Shown in pieces: positions 32,470 through 41,422 of a stretch of 64,000 nucleotides of DNA (positions within the stretch are counted from its first letter, which is position 1; every line of letters begins with the position of its first letter). Source of the stretch: Pseudomonas panipatensis (GTDB taxonomy: Bacteria > Pseudomonadota > Gammaproteobacteria > Pseudomonadales > Pseudomonadaceae); assembly GCF_900099785.1 (NCBI RefSeq), contig NZ_FNDS01000004.1, positions 248,001-312,000 on the forward strand, in the 5' to 3' direction. The position numbers were made by a program, and so were the translations under genes. A model generated the notes under the pieces. That model searched no databases. It was not told the origin of the DNA and saw only the letters and a program-made list of their open reading frames with translations.

Positions 32470-34572
32470 TCAGGCGATTCGCGCGAGCAGTTCGCGAGCT
32501 TCCGCGCGCTCCTCGGAATCACCGTCCTGAAGAACACGTTTGAGAATGCTGTAGGCCTGATCGAGATCGCCACGATCGATGCAGGCGCGCGCCTGGTCGA
32601 GGCTGGCGAGCAACTTGTCGTGCTCGACGGAAGCGGCGGCGTTATGCCGGCCCGGCAGCCCAAAGGCATCGGCGTGCTCGCCGTCGAGGTCGAACTCGGT
32701 GACTTCCGGCAACTCGCGCAGGTTGCTGCGGAAGTCTTCCAGGCGCTCGGTCTGCGGCTCGGCTTTGGCGGACTGGCCGCGTGCCGAATCGAAGGCATCG
32801 AGGCTGCTCCAGTCGAGATCCAGCGACAGCTCGCCGAGGTTCAGCTCAGCATCACCGAGCATGGGCTGCTGTTCGCTCGGCGATGACGATTCGAGCACCT
32901 CGCCCAGTTCCAGCCCTTCCCATTCCCCCAGGTCATCGCTGCTGGGCACTTCGCTGGGCCGCTCGAGCATCGCCGGGTAGCGCCCCTTGAGCTGGTCGAT
33001 CTGCTTCTGTTCACCCCCCATCTCCAACAGGGCCTTTTCCTGCTCGTGGAAGGCAGCGGACTCGCCCAATTCGGCGAGCACCAGCAGCAGCTTCATGCGC
33101 AGATCGCGGCGCTGCGGTTCGGCGGCGATGGACTTGAGCAACATGTCGCGCGCCTGGCCGAAGCGGCCATAGGCGATGTAGATGTTGGCGCCCTCCAGGC
33201 TGTCACTGCTGGCAGCCGGCAACTTGGCCAGGGAGGCATCGGCGGCGGGCACCGCCACCACGGTCGGTTTGGCCACTACCGGCGCACGCACCGCTGCGAC
33301 AACCGGCTCCGACGGGCGCGCCGTCACTGGCGGCTGGACCCGCGGCGGCTCTTCCACCGGCAGGGGGCGGCGACGCTTGTAGAACAGCCCACCGAGCAGC
33401 ACCAGCAAGACACCGGCGCCAGCCATCCAGGGCCATTGCCGACTGCCGTTGGCCGCCTCGGGTGCAGCAACCGGGCTGGCCGCTGGCGGCGCAGCGACCG
33501 GCTCCGCCGGTTTGGCCGGCTGGGTGGCGGCGGCCGGCGCCGGCGCTGCCGCTTGCTCGGCGGCCTGGCGCCGACTCAGCTCGGCCTGCAGGCTCTGCAC
33601 CTGCTGATCACGCTGGGCCAGGGCCTGCTGCAGCGAGGTCAGTTGCTGCTGCAGATTGTCCATGCGCTGGTTGAGCTGCTCGCGTTCGGCGGTCGCGCCG
33701 GCGAGCTGGCCTTCCGCCTGGTTGAGCGTCGCCGCCGTATCGACCGGCAGTGGCGCGCCGGCAGCCGCCGGCTTCGTCGCCGGGGCATTCGCCAGGCTAT
33801 TGGCGGCGGGCGCGGCAACCGGGGCTGGAGCCGGGGCCGATGCGCCCTTGCCGGCGGGCAGGACCAGGGTCTGGCCACGCTTCAGGCGGTGCGGATTGCC
33901 AGCGACGAAGGCTTGCGGATTGAGCTGCTGCAGTTGCGCCATCAGCGTCTGGCGCTCGGAAGCGTCGCTGGCGAGGCGGCCGGCAATGCTCCACAAGGTA
34001 TCGCCGCTCACCGTGGTGTAGCGCCCCTCCCCTGCGGCGATGGGCGCGGCAGCCGGGCGTGGCGGCGTCGCGCGCGGACGCGGGGCACGCTCGCTGGCCG
34101 CACGGCTGCCCTGCTTCGCCGGGGCATAGGCATTGCTGCCGTAGCTTCCCGCGCCAGCGGCGCCATAGCCCGGAGGGTCGAGCAGTACCGTGTATTCCCG
34201 CAACAGGCGGCCGCTGGGCCGCTCCAGTTCGAGAAGGAAATTCAGATAGGGTTCGCGCACGGGATGGTTCGACACCACCCGGATGTAGCTGCGGCCGCCA
34301 CGGATCACCGGGGTGAAGCGCAGGTCCTGGAGGAACATCGAGCGTTCGACACCCATGCGCTCGAAGGTCGAGGCATTGGCCAAGTGGGCGATGAGTTCGT
34401 CGGCGCTGAGATCACCGACCTGCAGCAACTCGATTTCCGCGTCGAGGGGCTGGTTGAGCGACGAATGCAGGGTGATGTCACCGAGTCCCAAGGCATTCGC
34501 CTGGGAGGCCATGAGGGCCGAGAGAACGGCCATTGCCAGCGGCAAGCGGTTGAGTCGAGCCATATTCCCCAT
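32470..34572 (-). CDS. FimV/HubP-like LysM protein
   Basis: A 700-residue inner membrane protein of the FimV family. Order: signal peptide (cleavage after SQANA, residue 28), FimV N-terminal domain to about 135 (LGLGDITLHSSLNQPLDAEI), Pro/Ala linker, periplasmic LysM (about 184-240, YTTVSGDTLWSIAGRLA), coiled coil rich in Gln (about 282-340), one transmembrane helix (about 382-399), then an acidic cytoplasmic part with TPR-like helices and a C-terminal FimV motif. Such proteins mark cell poles and scaffold pili, flagella or chemosensory arrays. Context suggests a FimV paralogue, not FimV itself. The start is MGNMARL behind GGAG. Confidence 0.88.
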   Translation of the reverse strand: MGNMARLNRLPLAMAVLSALMASQANALGLGDITLHSSLNQPLDAEIELLQVGDLSADELIAHLANASTFERMGVERSMFLQDLRFTPVIRGGRSYIRVVSNHPVREPYLNFLLELERPSGRLLREYTVLLDPPGYGAAGAGSYGSNAYAPAKQGSRAASERAPRPRATPPRPAAAPIAAGEGRYTTVSGDTLWSIAGRLASDASERQTLMAQLQQLNPQAFVAGNPHRLKRGQTLVLPAGKGASAPAPAPVAAPAANSLANAPATKPAAAGAPLPVDTAATLNQAEGQLAGATAEREQLNQRMDNLQQQLTSLQQALAQRDQQVQSLQAELSRRQAAEQAAAPAPAAATQPAKPAEPVAAPPAASPVAAPEAANGSRQWPWMAGAGVLLVLLGGLFYKRRRPLPVEEPPRVQPPVTARPSEPVVAAVRAPVVAKPTVVAVPAADASLAKLPAASSDSLEGANIYIAYGRFGQARDMLLKSIAAEPQRRDLRMKLLLVLAELGESAAFHEQEKALLEMGGEQKQIDQLKGRYPAMLERPSEVPSSDDLGEWEGLELGEVLESSSPSEQQPMLGDAELNLGELSLDLDWSSLDAFDSARGQSAKAEPQTERLEDFRSNLRELPEVTEFDLDGEHADAFGLPGRHNAAASVEHDKLLASLDQARACIDRGDLDQAYSILKRVLQDGDSEERAEARELLARIA

Positions 34573-34785
34573 CCCAGTTATCTCCAGGTCTGCAGGCCGT
34601 CCCTGACCACCCGAGAATGGTGGCGGTGCGATCCGTGCATTCGAAGCGCCGATCCAGGGCATAGCCCGGACATCTCACCGTCACAATAACGGCCCGTTGC
34701 TATCACGATTTAGGTGCTGACACGGCCTGGGTCAAGACGACTCGTCGGAAAACCGGCAAATGATGTGTGTGACAGCCCAAACGAC

Positions 34786-34807
34786 AAACGGCTCCTACAG
34801 GAGCCGT
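34786..34807 (-). terminator. hairpin terminator downstream of marR
   Basis: On the minus strand ACGGCTCC and GGAGCCGT pair around TGTA, starting about 43 bases past the marR stop and followed by TTGTCGTTT. The U-run is interrupted, so it is of moderate strength. Confidence 0.55.
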
Positions 34808-34849
34808 CAGAAGTTTGACCATGTTACCCGAAAAAATGTGAACGAGCGC

Positions 34850-35284
34850 TCAGGACTTTTCCAGATTGGCCAGGATGCGCGAGAGGATTTTCTGACAGGT
34901 CGCGATGTCGGCCTCATCGATGCCCGACAACACATCGTTGCGCACGCTGGCAGCGATGTTCTCGATGTCCGCGATCAACACATCGGCCTTGGGCGTCAGG
35001 CAGATACGCTTCGCCCGGCGATCCTCCGCGACCGCCTGGCGTCGCACCAGCCCCTGGGCTTCGAGACCATCGAGCAGGCGCGCCAGGGTCGGCCCTTCGA
35101 CGCCCACCGATTGCGCCAGTTCGCGCTGAGTGGGGATTCCGGCGTTGCGCGCCAAGTGCAGCAGGACCAGCCAGCGGGCCTGGGAAAGGCCGAGGTGGCT
35201 GAGCCGGCGATCAAGTTCGGCACGCCAGGCGCGGGAGGCCTGGGCCAGTTGAGTACCGAAATAGTGCTTATCGTTATCGGGCAT
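34850..35284 (-). CDS. MarR-family transcriptional regulator
   Basis: A 144-residue MarR protein. Helices and wing: LGLSQARWLVLLHLARN, recognition region QRELAQSVGVEGPTLARLLD, and the wing VAEDRRAKRICLT with the conserved Asp-Arg-Arg. The C-terminal dimer helix ends in LANLEKS. It resembles the SlyA/multiple-antibiotic-resistance type. The promoter region upstream contains three GCTAAT units including a palindrome around CTAATTATTAG, a likely autoregulatory operator. Target genes other than itself are not evident; the neighbours (FimV-like and DUF2804 genes) are possible. Confidence 0.92.
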   Translation of the reverse strand: MPDNDKHYFGTQLAQASRAWRAELDRRLSHLGLSQARWLVLLHLARNAGIPTQRELAQSVGVEGPTLARLLDGLEAQGLVRRQAVAEDRRAKRICLTPKADVLIADIENIAASVRNDVLSGIDEADIATCQKILSRILANLEKS

Positions 35285-35300
35285 TATGTCGCAAGGTTCG

Positions 35301-35335
35301 GGCTAATTGATTTGGCTAATTATTAGTCAGCTAAT
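35301..35335. promoter_or_regulatory. operator cluster upstream of marR
   Basis: GGCTAAT (35301), GGCTAAT (35314) and AGCTAAT (35329) occur within 35 bases. The middle one is the left half of a near-perfect palindrome TGGCTAATTATTAGTCA (35313-35329, core CTAAT-T-ATTAG). It is AT-rich in GC-rich DNA and lies directly before the marR start; expected to bind the MarR dimer. Confidence 0.6.
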
Positions 35336-35374
35336 CAAGGCCGTACAATGACATTTTGTCGCAGGGCGAACGCC

Positions 35375-36391
35375 TCACCATTTGGCGTACTGATCCTCGA
35401 CGAACCCCCACGAATTCTCGATATGCAGCGGCGTCCCGCCATGGGGGCGCAGCGTGCCGCTGAAGCGGCCGAACAGCTGTTTGAAGTTGCTCGCCAGCAG
35501 CCCCAGGTCGAGACGCTCCTGGTGCAATCCCTGCCCCTCGAAACGCAACGACACCTGACCGTCGTAGGAGCGGATGGTCCATGGCCGCAATGGATGATCG
35601 CGATCGAACTCGAAACGCACACTGTCCACCTTGAGCAGTTCGCCATCCAGCCAGAAGCAGTTTTCGGTGAAGCTGGTTTCGTTGACCCCGCACGAGAGGT
35701 TCAGCCCGACCCGCTGCCCCTGCACCTCGCCGGACAGGCAGGCCCAGTTCCAGAAGGTTTCGCGGCGCATGTAGCCGGCCGACCAATCGTGGTGGGCGAA
35801 GGCGTCTATGGCGCGCAGGTCGAAATCGCCCAACGCACTCTGCACCTGGCCGCTGCAACGCACCCCGGCGACCTTGCGCGCATAGACCCAGCCGTTCACC
35901 GCGCTGGGGGTACACAGGCTCATCGGCTGGAAGGCCGGCTGCGCTTCGCTGAAGCGGGCGTCGATACAGGTGCCGTCGTCCAGCTGCACCAGCAGGCGCT
36001 TCTCCAATGGCGTCGCGGTATTCTCCAGGCGCAGCCGGTTGCGCCCCTGGCGCAACTCGCAGACGCCCTCGTCAGGGGTCTGCGAAAAGCGCGCTCCCAG
36101 CCCCAGCGGGCACTTGAAGCGGCGCTCCAGCATGCGCCCGCTCGGTGGGTGGTAGAGATAGACGAAAGCCACCGCCACCAAGCTCAGCTCGGCCAGCGCG
36201 CAACCGCCGATCAACGTCGGGCTGATCAGGCCGAAGTACTGGAACTGGTGGAAATTGCGCCACTTGCTGAGGGCGCCCAACTTGCGGCCCATGGGCGAGC
36301 GGAAGTCGAAATCGCGGAAGTTGATCCGCTGCGGGGTCTGCTCGAACACCCCGTAGAGAGGCTGGCCGTTGGCCTGAATGAGTTGCTGCAT
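35375..36391 (-). CDS. DUF2804 family protein
   Basis: A 338-residue protein of the DUF2804 family, recognised by FRDFDFRSPMGRKLGALSKW near the N-terminus and the beta-rich body with NGWVYARKVAGVRCSG and HHDWSAGYMRRETFWNWACL. The fold of the family resembles a lipocalin-like or hydroxyneurosporene-synthase-like beta barrel that may bind a lipid, but no activity is established. No signal peptide. It lies between hsbD and marR on the same strand. Function unknown; a link to lipid metabolism is only suggested. Confidence 0.87.
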   Translation of the reverse strand: MQQLIQANGQPLYGVFEQTPQRINFRDFDFRSPMGRKLGALSKWRNFHQFQYFGLISPTLIGGCALAELSLVAVAFVYLYHPPSGRMLERRFKCPLGLGARFSQTPDEGVCELRQGRNRLRLENTATPLEKRLLVQLDDGTCIDARFSEAQPAFQPMSLCTPSAVNGWVYARKVAGVRCSGQVQSALGDFDLRAIDAFAHHDWSAGYMRRETFWNWACLSGEVQGQRVGLNLSCGVNETSFTENCFWLDGELLKVDSVRFEFDRDHPLRPWTIRSYDGQVSLRFEGQGLHQERLDLGLLASNFKQLFGRFSGTLRPHGGTPLHIENSWGFVEDQYAKW

Positions 36392-36486
36392 GGGCGCGCG
36401 CTCGGCTCCGTGGTCGGGCTGAATCCTAGCACCGGCGTACCACTGGCCGCAGTCACCAGCGGCGCCAGCACGAGGGACCGAATCGG

Positions 36487-37644
36487 TCAGACCACCACTT
36501 GGTTGCGACCGAACGCCTTGGCCTCGTACAGGGCGCGATCGGCGTGCGCGTAAATGACCGGCCAGGCGATCTGCGCGCCCGGCCGTAGGCAGGACACACC
36601 GATCGACAGTGTCACCTCTTCCGCCGTGGTCGAGCCTTCATGGCGAATCCCCAAGGCCTGCACTGCCGCGCACAGCACCTGGGCACGCTGCCGCGCTTCC
36701 TCGGCGTCGGCGCCGTAGAGCAGCACCGCGAACTCTTCCCCGCCCAGGCGCACGGCCATGTCCAGCGGCCGCCGCGCGCTCTCCTGCAAGGCCTGTGCGA
36801 TGCGTTGCAACACGCTGTCGCCGGCCTGGTGGCCATAGCGGTCGTTGTAGGCCTTGAAGTGATCGACGTCGCACAGCAGCAGCGCCAGCGGGGCATCATC
36901 GCGCTGCGCCTGGCGCCACAGGCGCTCCAGTTGCCGGTCGAAACTGCGCCGGTTGCGCAGCCCGGTGAGCGCATCGTGCTCGGCCATCTGCCGCAGCAGC
37001 TGGCTGCTGAGGAAGTACTCGCGCGACTTGTATTCCAGCAGGTAGCAGCCCACCGCGCCGACCAGATTGCCCAGCAGCAGGAACACCAGGTTGTTGACCA
37101 GCTTGGCCAGCGTCAGGCCGGCATAGAGTTCGCAGCCAAGGTAGGCGAGCAGAATCAGCACAGCCGAGGCCAGGGCTTCGGAGAACCGCAGGCCGACCAG
37201 GAAATAGGCGGCCATGCTGACCAGCAGCAGCCCTTCGTACGGGTAACCATGGTCGACGCGGTGGGCGATGCCCACCACCAGCGCCGCGCCGATCCCCACG
37301 GCAAGGATGCAGGCGATGCTCAACGGCACCATCAGGGGCGCGAAGCGGCGTTGCAGGATGAGCGCGGCGCAGATCACCAGCAGCACCAGCACCACCCCGC
37401 GCACGGCGAGCATGGTCCAGTGCTCGGCACCAGGTATCAGCAGGAAATCGACCGCGGCGAGCGCCAGCCAGGCCAGCACGGCGAAACCGAGCGCGGTGCA
37501 CTTGAGTTCGAAACTGTCTTCCAGGCGGTAGGCGCGGTATTCGCTTTCCAGATCGGCGGGAAAGCGCAAACGGCGAAAGCCTCGGGCAAGCTGTTCGGCG
37601 TAGGGGTTGGAACGAACATCGCACAACCAGGCGTGATTTTGCAC
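36487..37644 (-). CDS. hsbD: membrane diguanylate cyclase (HsbD-like)
   Basis: A 385-residue membrane enzyme with about six transmembrane helices (residues 40-205), then a GGDEF domain. The active site is GGEEF in AVRLGGEEFAVLL, so it should make cyclic di-GMP. An inhibitory site RPLD stands exactly 5 residues before it, so product feedback is expected. I chose the GTG start (VQNHAWL) since GAAGAGG lies 5 bases before it; the longer ATG frame lacks a ribosome site. The gene order DUF2804-cyclase-recQ matches P. aeruginosa, where HsbD links the HptB cascade to biofilm and motility. The hsbRA genes are not in this window. Confidence 0.85.
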   Translation of the reverse strand: MQNHAWLCDVRSNPYAEQLARGFRRLRFPADLESEYRAYRLEDSFELKCTALGFAVLAWLALAAVDFLLIPGAEHWTMLAVRGVVLVLLVICAALILQRRFAPLMVPLSIACILAVGIGAALVVGIAHRVDHGYPYEGLLLVSMAAYFLVGLRFSEALASAVLILLAYLGCELYAGLTLAKLVNNLVFLLLGNLVGAVGCYLLEYKSREYFLSSQLLRQMAEHDALTGLRNRRSFDRQLERLWRQAQRDDAPLALLLCDVDHFKAYNDRYGHQAGDSVLQRIAQALQESARRPLDMAVRLGGEEFAVLLYGADAEEARQRAQVLCAAVQALGIRHEGSTTAEEVTLSIGVSCLRPGAQIAWPVIYAHADRALYEAKAFGRNQVVV

Positions 37645-37694
37645 GTTTACCTCTTCTTTCGGAGGTTTTGCCCACACCTTAGCCGTTCGCGACG

Positions 37695-37726
37695 CGCGTC
37701 ACAAGTTTGTCGTTTTCACGCGTCAC
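37695..37726 (-). repeat. direct repeat CGCGTCAC (24-base period) upstream of hsbD
   Basis: Two copies of CGCGTCAC, extended to 9 of 10 bases (CGCGCGTCAC and CACGCGTCAC), lie 51-82 bases before the hsbD GTG start. On the hsbD strand they read GTGACGCG. The position suits an activator or repressor of the cyclase gene; the factor is unknown. Confidence 0.35.
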
Positions 37727-37763
37727 TTCTCTGTCAGCAATCAGATGGCCATTACTTGGCGCG

Positions 37764-37976
37764 CTATCGGTTCAGGCCGGTTTCGCCCTTCTCGTCGCCC
37801 CCGTTCGCCGGGTTTTCCATGGTGATCAGCAACAACAATCCTTCGCAGAGGGTGACGAAGGTCAAACCGGCCAGCAACGACTGCACCTCAGCCTCGCCAC
37901 TGCCCTCGAGATGGCCGCCGGCCAATAGCCAGAGCAGCCCTCCCGCCAACATCAGCATACCGACCACGCGTTTCAT
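37764..37976 (-). CDS. small two-helix membrane protein, unknown function
   Basis: A 70-residue protein with two hydrophobic helices (VVGMLMLAGGLLWLLAGG and SLLAGLTFVTLCEGLLLLIT) joined by a short acidic loop and ended by a polar tail. GGAGG lies 10 bases before the chosen ATG (MKRVVG); the ATG three codons earlier is only one base from that site. It sits between recQ and hsbD on the same strand, 100 bases after recQ. No family recognised. Confidence 0.72.
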   Translation of the reverse strand: MKRVVGMLMLAGGLLWLLAGGHLEGSGEAEVQSLLAGLTFVTLCEGLLLLITMENPANGGDEKGETGLNR

Positions 37977-38076
37977 GACAGCCATGCCTCCTGTGTCCCT
38001 GGAGATACTCTGCTGCCGATCGGCGCCCGCGGAAATCAGACGCCACCTGAAAAACCACCGCGACGCGAAGCGCCGC

Positions 38077-40215
38077 TCAGGCTTGCAGTTCCGCCTGCAA
38101 GGCCGCCCGCACGCAATGCAGCACGCCTTGCGGAACGCGACCGCTGAAGCGTTCGGCCAGGGCCGCCACCGGCGGCAGTTCGCCGTCCTCCTCGAGGAAG
38201 GCATCCTGCACTTCGCCCAACAGGTCGTCCGGTAGATCCAGGGCCTGTTCCAGGCTCAGTTGCTGCTGGGCGATGGCCTCGGCGAGCAAGGCATAGACGT
38301 TCTTTTCGGTGCAATCGAGCTGGCGGGCGATCTGCGCCGGGGTCATCCCCGCGCGGGCCAGGCTGACCAGTTCATGGCGCAGGTCCACGGCTGGCGCGGC
38401 AGGCGCCGCCGGAGAGTCGGTGAGGACATCGAGGAAGGCCTGGCCGTAGCGCTCCAGCTTGCGCGCCCCCACGCCGCTGACCTGGGCCATGTCCGACAGC
38501 GAACGCGGCTGGCTGCGCAGCATCTCCAGCAAGGTGGCGTCGGGGAAGATGACGTAGGGCGGCACGGCGTGCTCCTCGGCCAGCTTGCGCCGCAGCGCGC
38601 GCAGGGCTTCCCAGAGTTCGCGCTCCTCCTGGCGCACCAGTTGGCTGGCCGGGCTGCCGCCGGAGGAAGAAGAGGATTTGCTGCGCTGCGGTTTCGGATC
38701 GCGGCGCAGGGCCAGGGTTTCCTCGCCCCGCAACAGCGGCCGGCAGGCTTCGGTCAGGCGCAGGCTGCCGAAACCGTCGAGGTCGACGTCGGCCAGACCG
38801 CGCGCCACCAACTGACGGAACAGGGTGCGCCACTCGTCCTCGGCGCGGGCCTTGCCGATGCCGAACACCGCCAGGTGCTGATGGCCGAGGCTGCGCACCT
38901 TTTCCGTGTCCTTGCCGAGGAGGATGTCCACCAGGTGGCCGACACCGTAGCGCTGGCCACTGCGGTAGATGGCCGACAGGGCCTGGCGCGCCGGTTCGGT
39001 GGCGTCCCAGGTCTCGACGCCGTCGACGCAGTTGTCGCAGTGCCCGCAGGGGTTCGCCAGTTCCTCGTCGAAATAGGCCAGCAATGCCTGGCGGCGGCAG
39101 CGGGTTTCCTCGCACAGCGCCAGCATGGCTTCCAGCTTGTGCCGCTCGATGCGCTTGTGGCGCTCGTCGCCCTCGGAGTTCTGCATCATCTGCCGCAGCA
39201 GCAGCACGTCCTGCAGGCCGTAGGCCATCCAGGCGTCCGCCGGCAGGCCGTCACGCCCGGCGCGGCCGGTTTCCTGGTAGTAGGCCTCCAGGCTCTTGGG
39301 CAGATCGAGGTGAGCGACGAAGCGCACGTTGGGCTTGTCGATGCCCATGCCGAACGCAATGGTCGCCACCATGATCAGGCCTTCCTCGTTGAGGAAGCGG
39401 CGCTGGTGGAACGCACGCAATTCGTTGGACAAACCGGCGTGGTAGGGCAATGCCGGGTAGCCCTGGTTGGAGAGGAACTCGGCGACCTCCTCGACCTTCT
39501 TGCGCGACAGGCAGTAGACGATGCCGGCATCGCCGCGGCGTTCGGCAAGGAAGCCGAGCAACTGCTTGCGCGGCTGCTCCTTGGGCACGATGCGGTAAAA
39601 GATGTTCGGCCGATCGAAGCTGGAGAGGAACTGCTCGGCGTTCTGCAAATGCAGGCGCTGGATCATTTCCTCGCGGGTGCGCATGTCGGCGGTGGCGGTC
39701 AGGGCAATGCGCGGCACCTGCGGGAACAGTTCCGCGAGCTGGCCCAGTTGCAGGTATTCCGGACGGAAGTCATGGCCCCACTGCGACACGCAGTGCGCCT
39801 CGTCGATGGCGAACAGGCTGACGTTCAGGCGCTGCAGGAAATTCAGCATACGCGGCTGCACCAGGCGCTCGGGGGCCAGGTAGAGCAGCTTGATCTCGCC
39901 ACGCTGGAGGCGCTCGGCGATCTCCCGCTGCGCATCCGGCGACAAGGAAGAGTTCAGCGCCGCCACCGGCACGCCCAGCTCATCAAGGGTGGCGACCTGG
40001 TCTTCCATCAAGGCGATCAGCGGTGACACCACCACGGTCAGGCCGTCGCGCAGCAGCGCCGGAACCTGGAAACACAGCGACTTGCCGCCGCCGGTGGGCA
40101 TCAGCACCAGGGCGTCGCCGCCGCCGGCCACGCGTTCGATGATCCGCGCCTGATTGCCACGGAAGGCGTCGTAACCGAAAACGTCTTTGAGGATGCGCTG
40201 GGCCTGGTCGAGCAT
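38077..40215 (-). CDS. recQ: ATP-dependent DNA helicase RecQ
   Basis: A 712-residue 3'-5' DNA helicase of the RecF repair pathway. Helicase motifs: Walker A PTGGGKS, DEAH box in [19 protein letters not shown], and motif [12 protein letters not shown]. The RQC domain has the zinc tetracysteine ([10 protein letters not shown] with CGHCDNC) and is followed by an HRDC domain ([20 protein letters not shown]) and an extra C-terminal helical domain, giving the longer Pseudomonas-type protein. A clear TATAAT -10 lies 25 bases before the ATG. It is the first gene before the two-helix protein and hsbD. Confidence 0.96.
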   Translation of the reverse strand: MLDQAQRILKDVFGYDAFRGNQARIIERVAGGGDALVLMPTGGGKSLCFQVPALLRDGLTVVVSPLIALMEDQVATLDELGVPVAALNSSLSPDAQREIAERLQRGEIKLLYLAPERLVQPRMLNFLQRLNVSLFAIDEAHCVSQWGHDFRPEYLQLGQLAELFPQVPRIALTATADMRTREEMIQRLHLQNAEQFLSSFDRPNIFYRIVPKEQPRKQLLGFLAERRGDAGIVYCLSRKKVEEVAEFLSNQGYPALPYHAGLSNELRAFHQRRFLNEEGLIMVATIAFGMGIDKPNVRFVAHLDLPKSLEAYYQETGRAGRDGLPADAWMAYGLQDVLLLRQMMQNSEGDERHKRIERHKLEAMLALCEETRCRRQALLAYFDEELANPCGHCDNCVDGVETWDATEPARQALSAIYRSGQRYGVGHLVDILLGKDTEKVRSLGHQHLAVFGIGKARAEDEWRTLFRQLVARGLADVDLDGFGSLRLTEACRPLLRGEETLALRRDPKPQRSKSSSSSGGSPASQLVRQEERELWEALRALRRKLAEEHAVPPYVIFPDATLLEMLRSQPRSLSDMAQVSGVGARKLERYGQAFLDVLTDSPAAPAAPAVDLRHELVSLARAGMTPAQIARQLDCTEKNVYALLAEAIAQQQLSLEQALDLPDDLLGEVQDAFLEEDGELPPVAALAERFSGRVPQGVLHCVRAALQAELQA

Positions 40216-40239
40216 GGGGGACTCCGTTTCGAGGCGGGC

Positions 40240-40245
40240 ATTATA
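40240..40245 (-). promoter_or_regulatory. -10 element (TATAAT) of recQ
   Basis: On the minus strand GCGTATAATGCC gives a perfect -10 hexamer 25 bases before the recQ start codon. The -35 region is GC-rich with no good match, though a TG-like extension is also lacking. A weak constitutive promoter is likely. Confidence 0.55.
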
Positions 40246-40378
40246 CGCAAGCCGCCCCGAGCTGCCCGGTCAGCCGTCGCGCAAGAGGCCGGAAAAGCCG
40301 CCGCCAGCGCCCGCGGCTGGCCCGCAGGGCGCGGAAAGACTACAATTCAGCTCCGCATTCCCGCCGAGGTAGTAACCG

Positions 40379-40966
40379 ATGTCCTTCGCCGACCAACTGG
40401 CCCGCCTGCAAGCCTTTCTCGATGCCGATGACCTGCACGAGGAAGCCTTGGACTATATCGCGGCCCACGGTTACCTGACCGCCTTGGCGATCTGCCCGGA
40501 CGAGGTACCGGCCCGCGAGTGGATCGATGCCCTGTTCGCCGAGCCGCCGCACTATCGCAGCGAGGAAGAACGCAGCGAGATCGAGGGCACCCTGGAGCAA
40601 CTCAAGGCCCAGATCACCCGCATGCTCGCCAGCGACGAGGAAGTGGAACTGCCCTGCGAGCCCTATCTGGGCGACGAGCCGGACGATTCCGATATCCGCG
40701 GCTGGTGCATCGGTTTCATGGAAGGCGTGTTCCTCCGTGAAGCGGTGTGGTTCGAGCAGGCCGAAGAGGAAGTCAGCGAGCTGCTGCTGCCGATCATGGT
40801 CGGCTCGGGTCTGTTCGACGAGCAGCCGGAGTTCGACGAGATCGCCCGCGACCGCCACTTGGTCGACGACATGGTCGCGCAGATCCCCGAGTTGCTGACC
40901 AACCTGTTCCTGCTCTGCCAGGCCCCGGAAGAGAAGCCAGCGCTACTGAAGCCCCGCCAGCACTGA
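40379..40966 (+). CDS. YecA/YgfB (UPF0149) family protein
   Basis: A 195-residue acidic helical protein of the UPF0149 family. The signature RGWCIGFMEGVFLREAVWF is typical, and the helical ends carry many Glu/Asp. The C-terminal SEC-C zinc motif seen in E. coli YecA is missing, so this is the shorter YgfB-like form. Function is unproven; YgfB in P. aeruginosa affects beta-lactam resistance, but this is not clearly that gene. A TACAAT -10-like hexamer occurs at 40341-40346. It is followed 10 bases later by ybaN. Confidence 0.87.
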   Translation: MSFADQLARLQAFLDADDLHEEALDYIAAHGYLTALAICPDEVPAREWIDALFAEPPHYRSEEERSEIEGTLEQLKAQITRMLASDEEVELPCEPYLGDEPDDSDIRGWCIGFMEGVFLREAVWFEQAEEEVSELLLPIMVGSGLFDEQPEFDEIARDRHLVDDMVAQIPELLTNLFLLCQAPEEKPALLKPRQH

Positions 40967-40976
40967 TCGGCGGGCA

Positions 40977-41378
40977 ATGGCGCAACGGCCGATCCGCCGT
41001 AGCCCTCACGCCTGGGTGCGCTACGCCCTGCTGGCCCTTGGCTGGTTGAGCGTGGCCCTGGGCGTCGCCGGCATCTTCCTCCCTCTGCTGCCGACCACCC
41101 CCTTCCTGCTCCTCGCCGCCGCCTGCTTCATGCGCAGCTCGCCGCGCTTCCATGCCTGGCTGGTGTATCACCCCACGCTCGGTCCCTGGATCGGCGACCA
41201 CCTGGACGGCAAGGGCATCCCGCTCAAGGGCAAGCTCTACACCCTGGCGTTGATGTGGGCCAGCATCGGCCTGTCCTGCTATCTGCTGCCGCACGCCGCC
41301 GCTCGACTGTTCCTGCTCGCCAGTGCGCTACTGGTATCGATCTACATCCTGCGCCTGAAGACCCGCCGCATCGTCTGA
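40977..41378 (+). CDS. YbaN family inner membrane protein (DUF454)
   Basis: A 133-residue membrane protein with three to four hydrophobic helices. The first part WLSVALGVAGIFLPLLPTTP is the DUF454 signature, followed by FLLLAAACFMRSSPRFHAWL. Function unknown. It begins 10 bases after the YecA-like gene, so they are co-transcribed. It converges on pap across a hairpin. Confidence 0.9.
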   Translation: MAQRPIRRSPHAWVRYALLALGWLSVALGVAGIFLPLLPTTPFLLLAAACFMRSSPRFHAWLVYHPTLGPWIGDHLDGKGIPLKGKLYTLALMWASIGLSCYLLPHAAARLFLLASALLVSIYILRLKTRRIV

Positions 41379-41384
41379 AACGCC

Positions 41385-41408
41385 GGCGCCCGGCACGCCA
41401 CGGGCGCC
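41385..41408. terminator. hairpin between convergent ybaN-type gene and pap
   Basis: GGCGCCCG and CGGGCGCC form a perfect 8-bp stem around GCACGCCA between the two stop codons. No U-tract. Possible bidirectional terminator. Confidence 0.42.
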
Positions 41409-41422
41409 CGCGGACAACCGGC

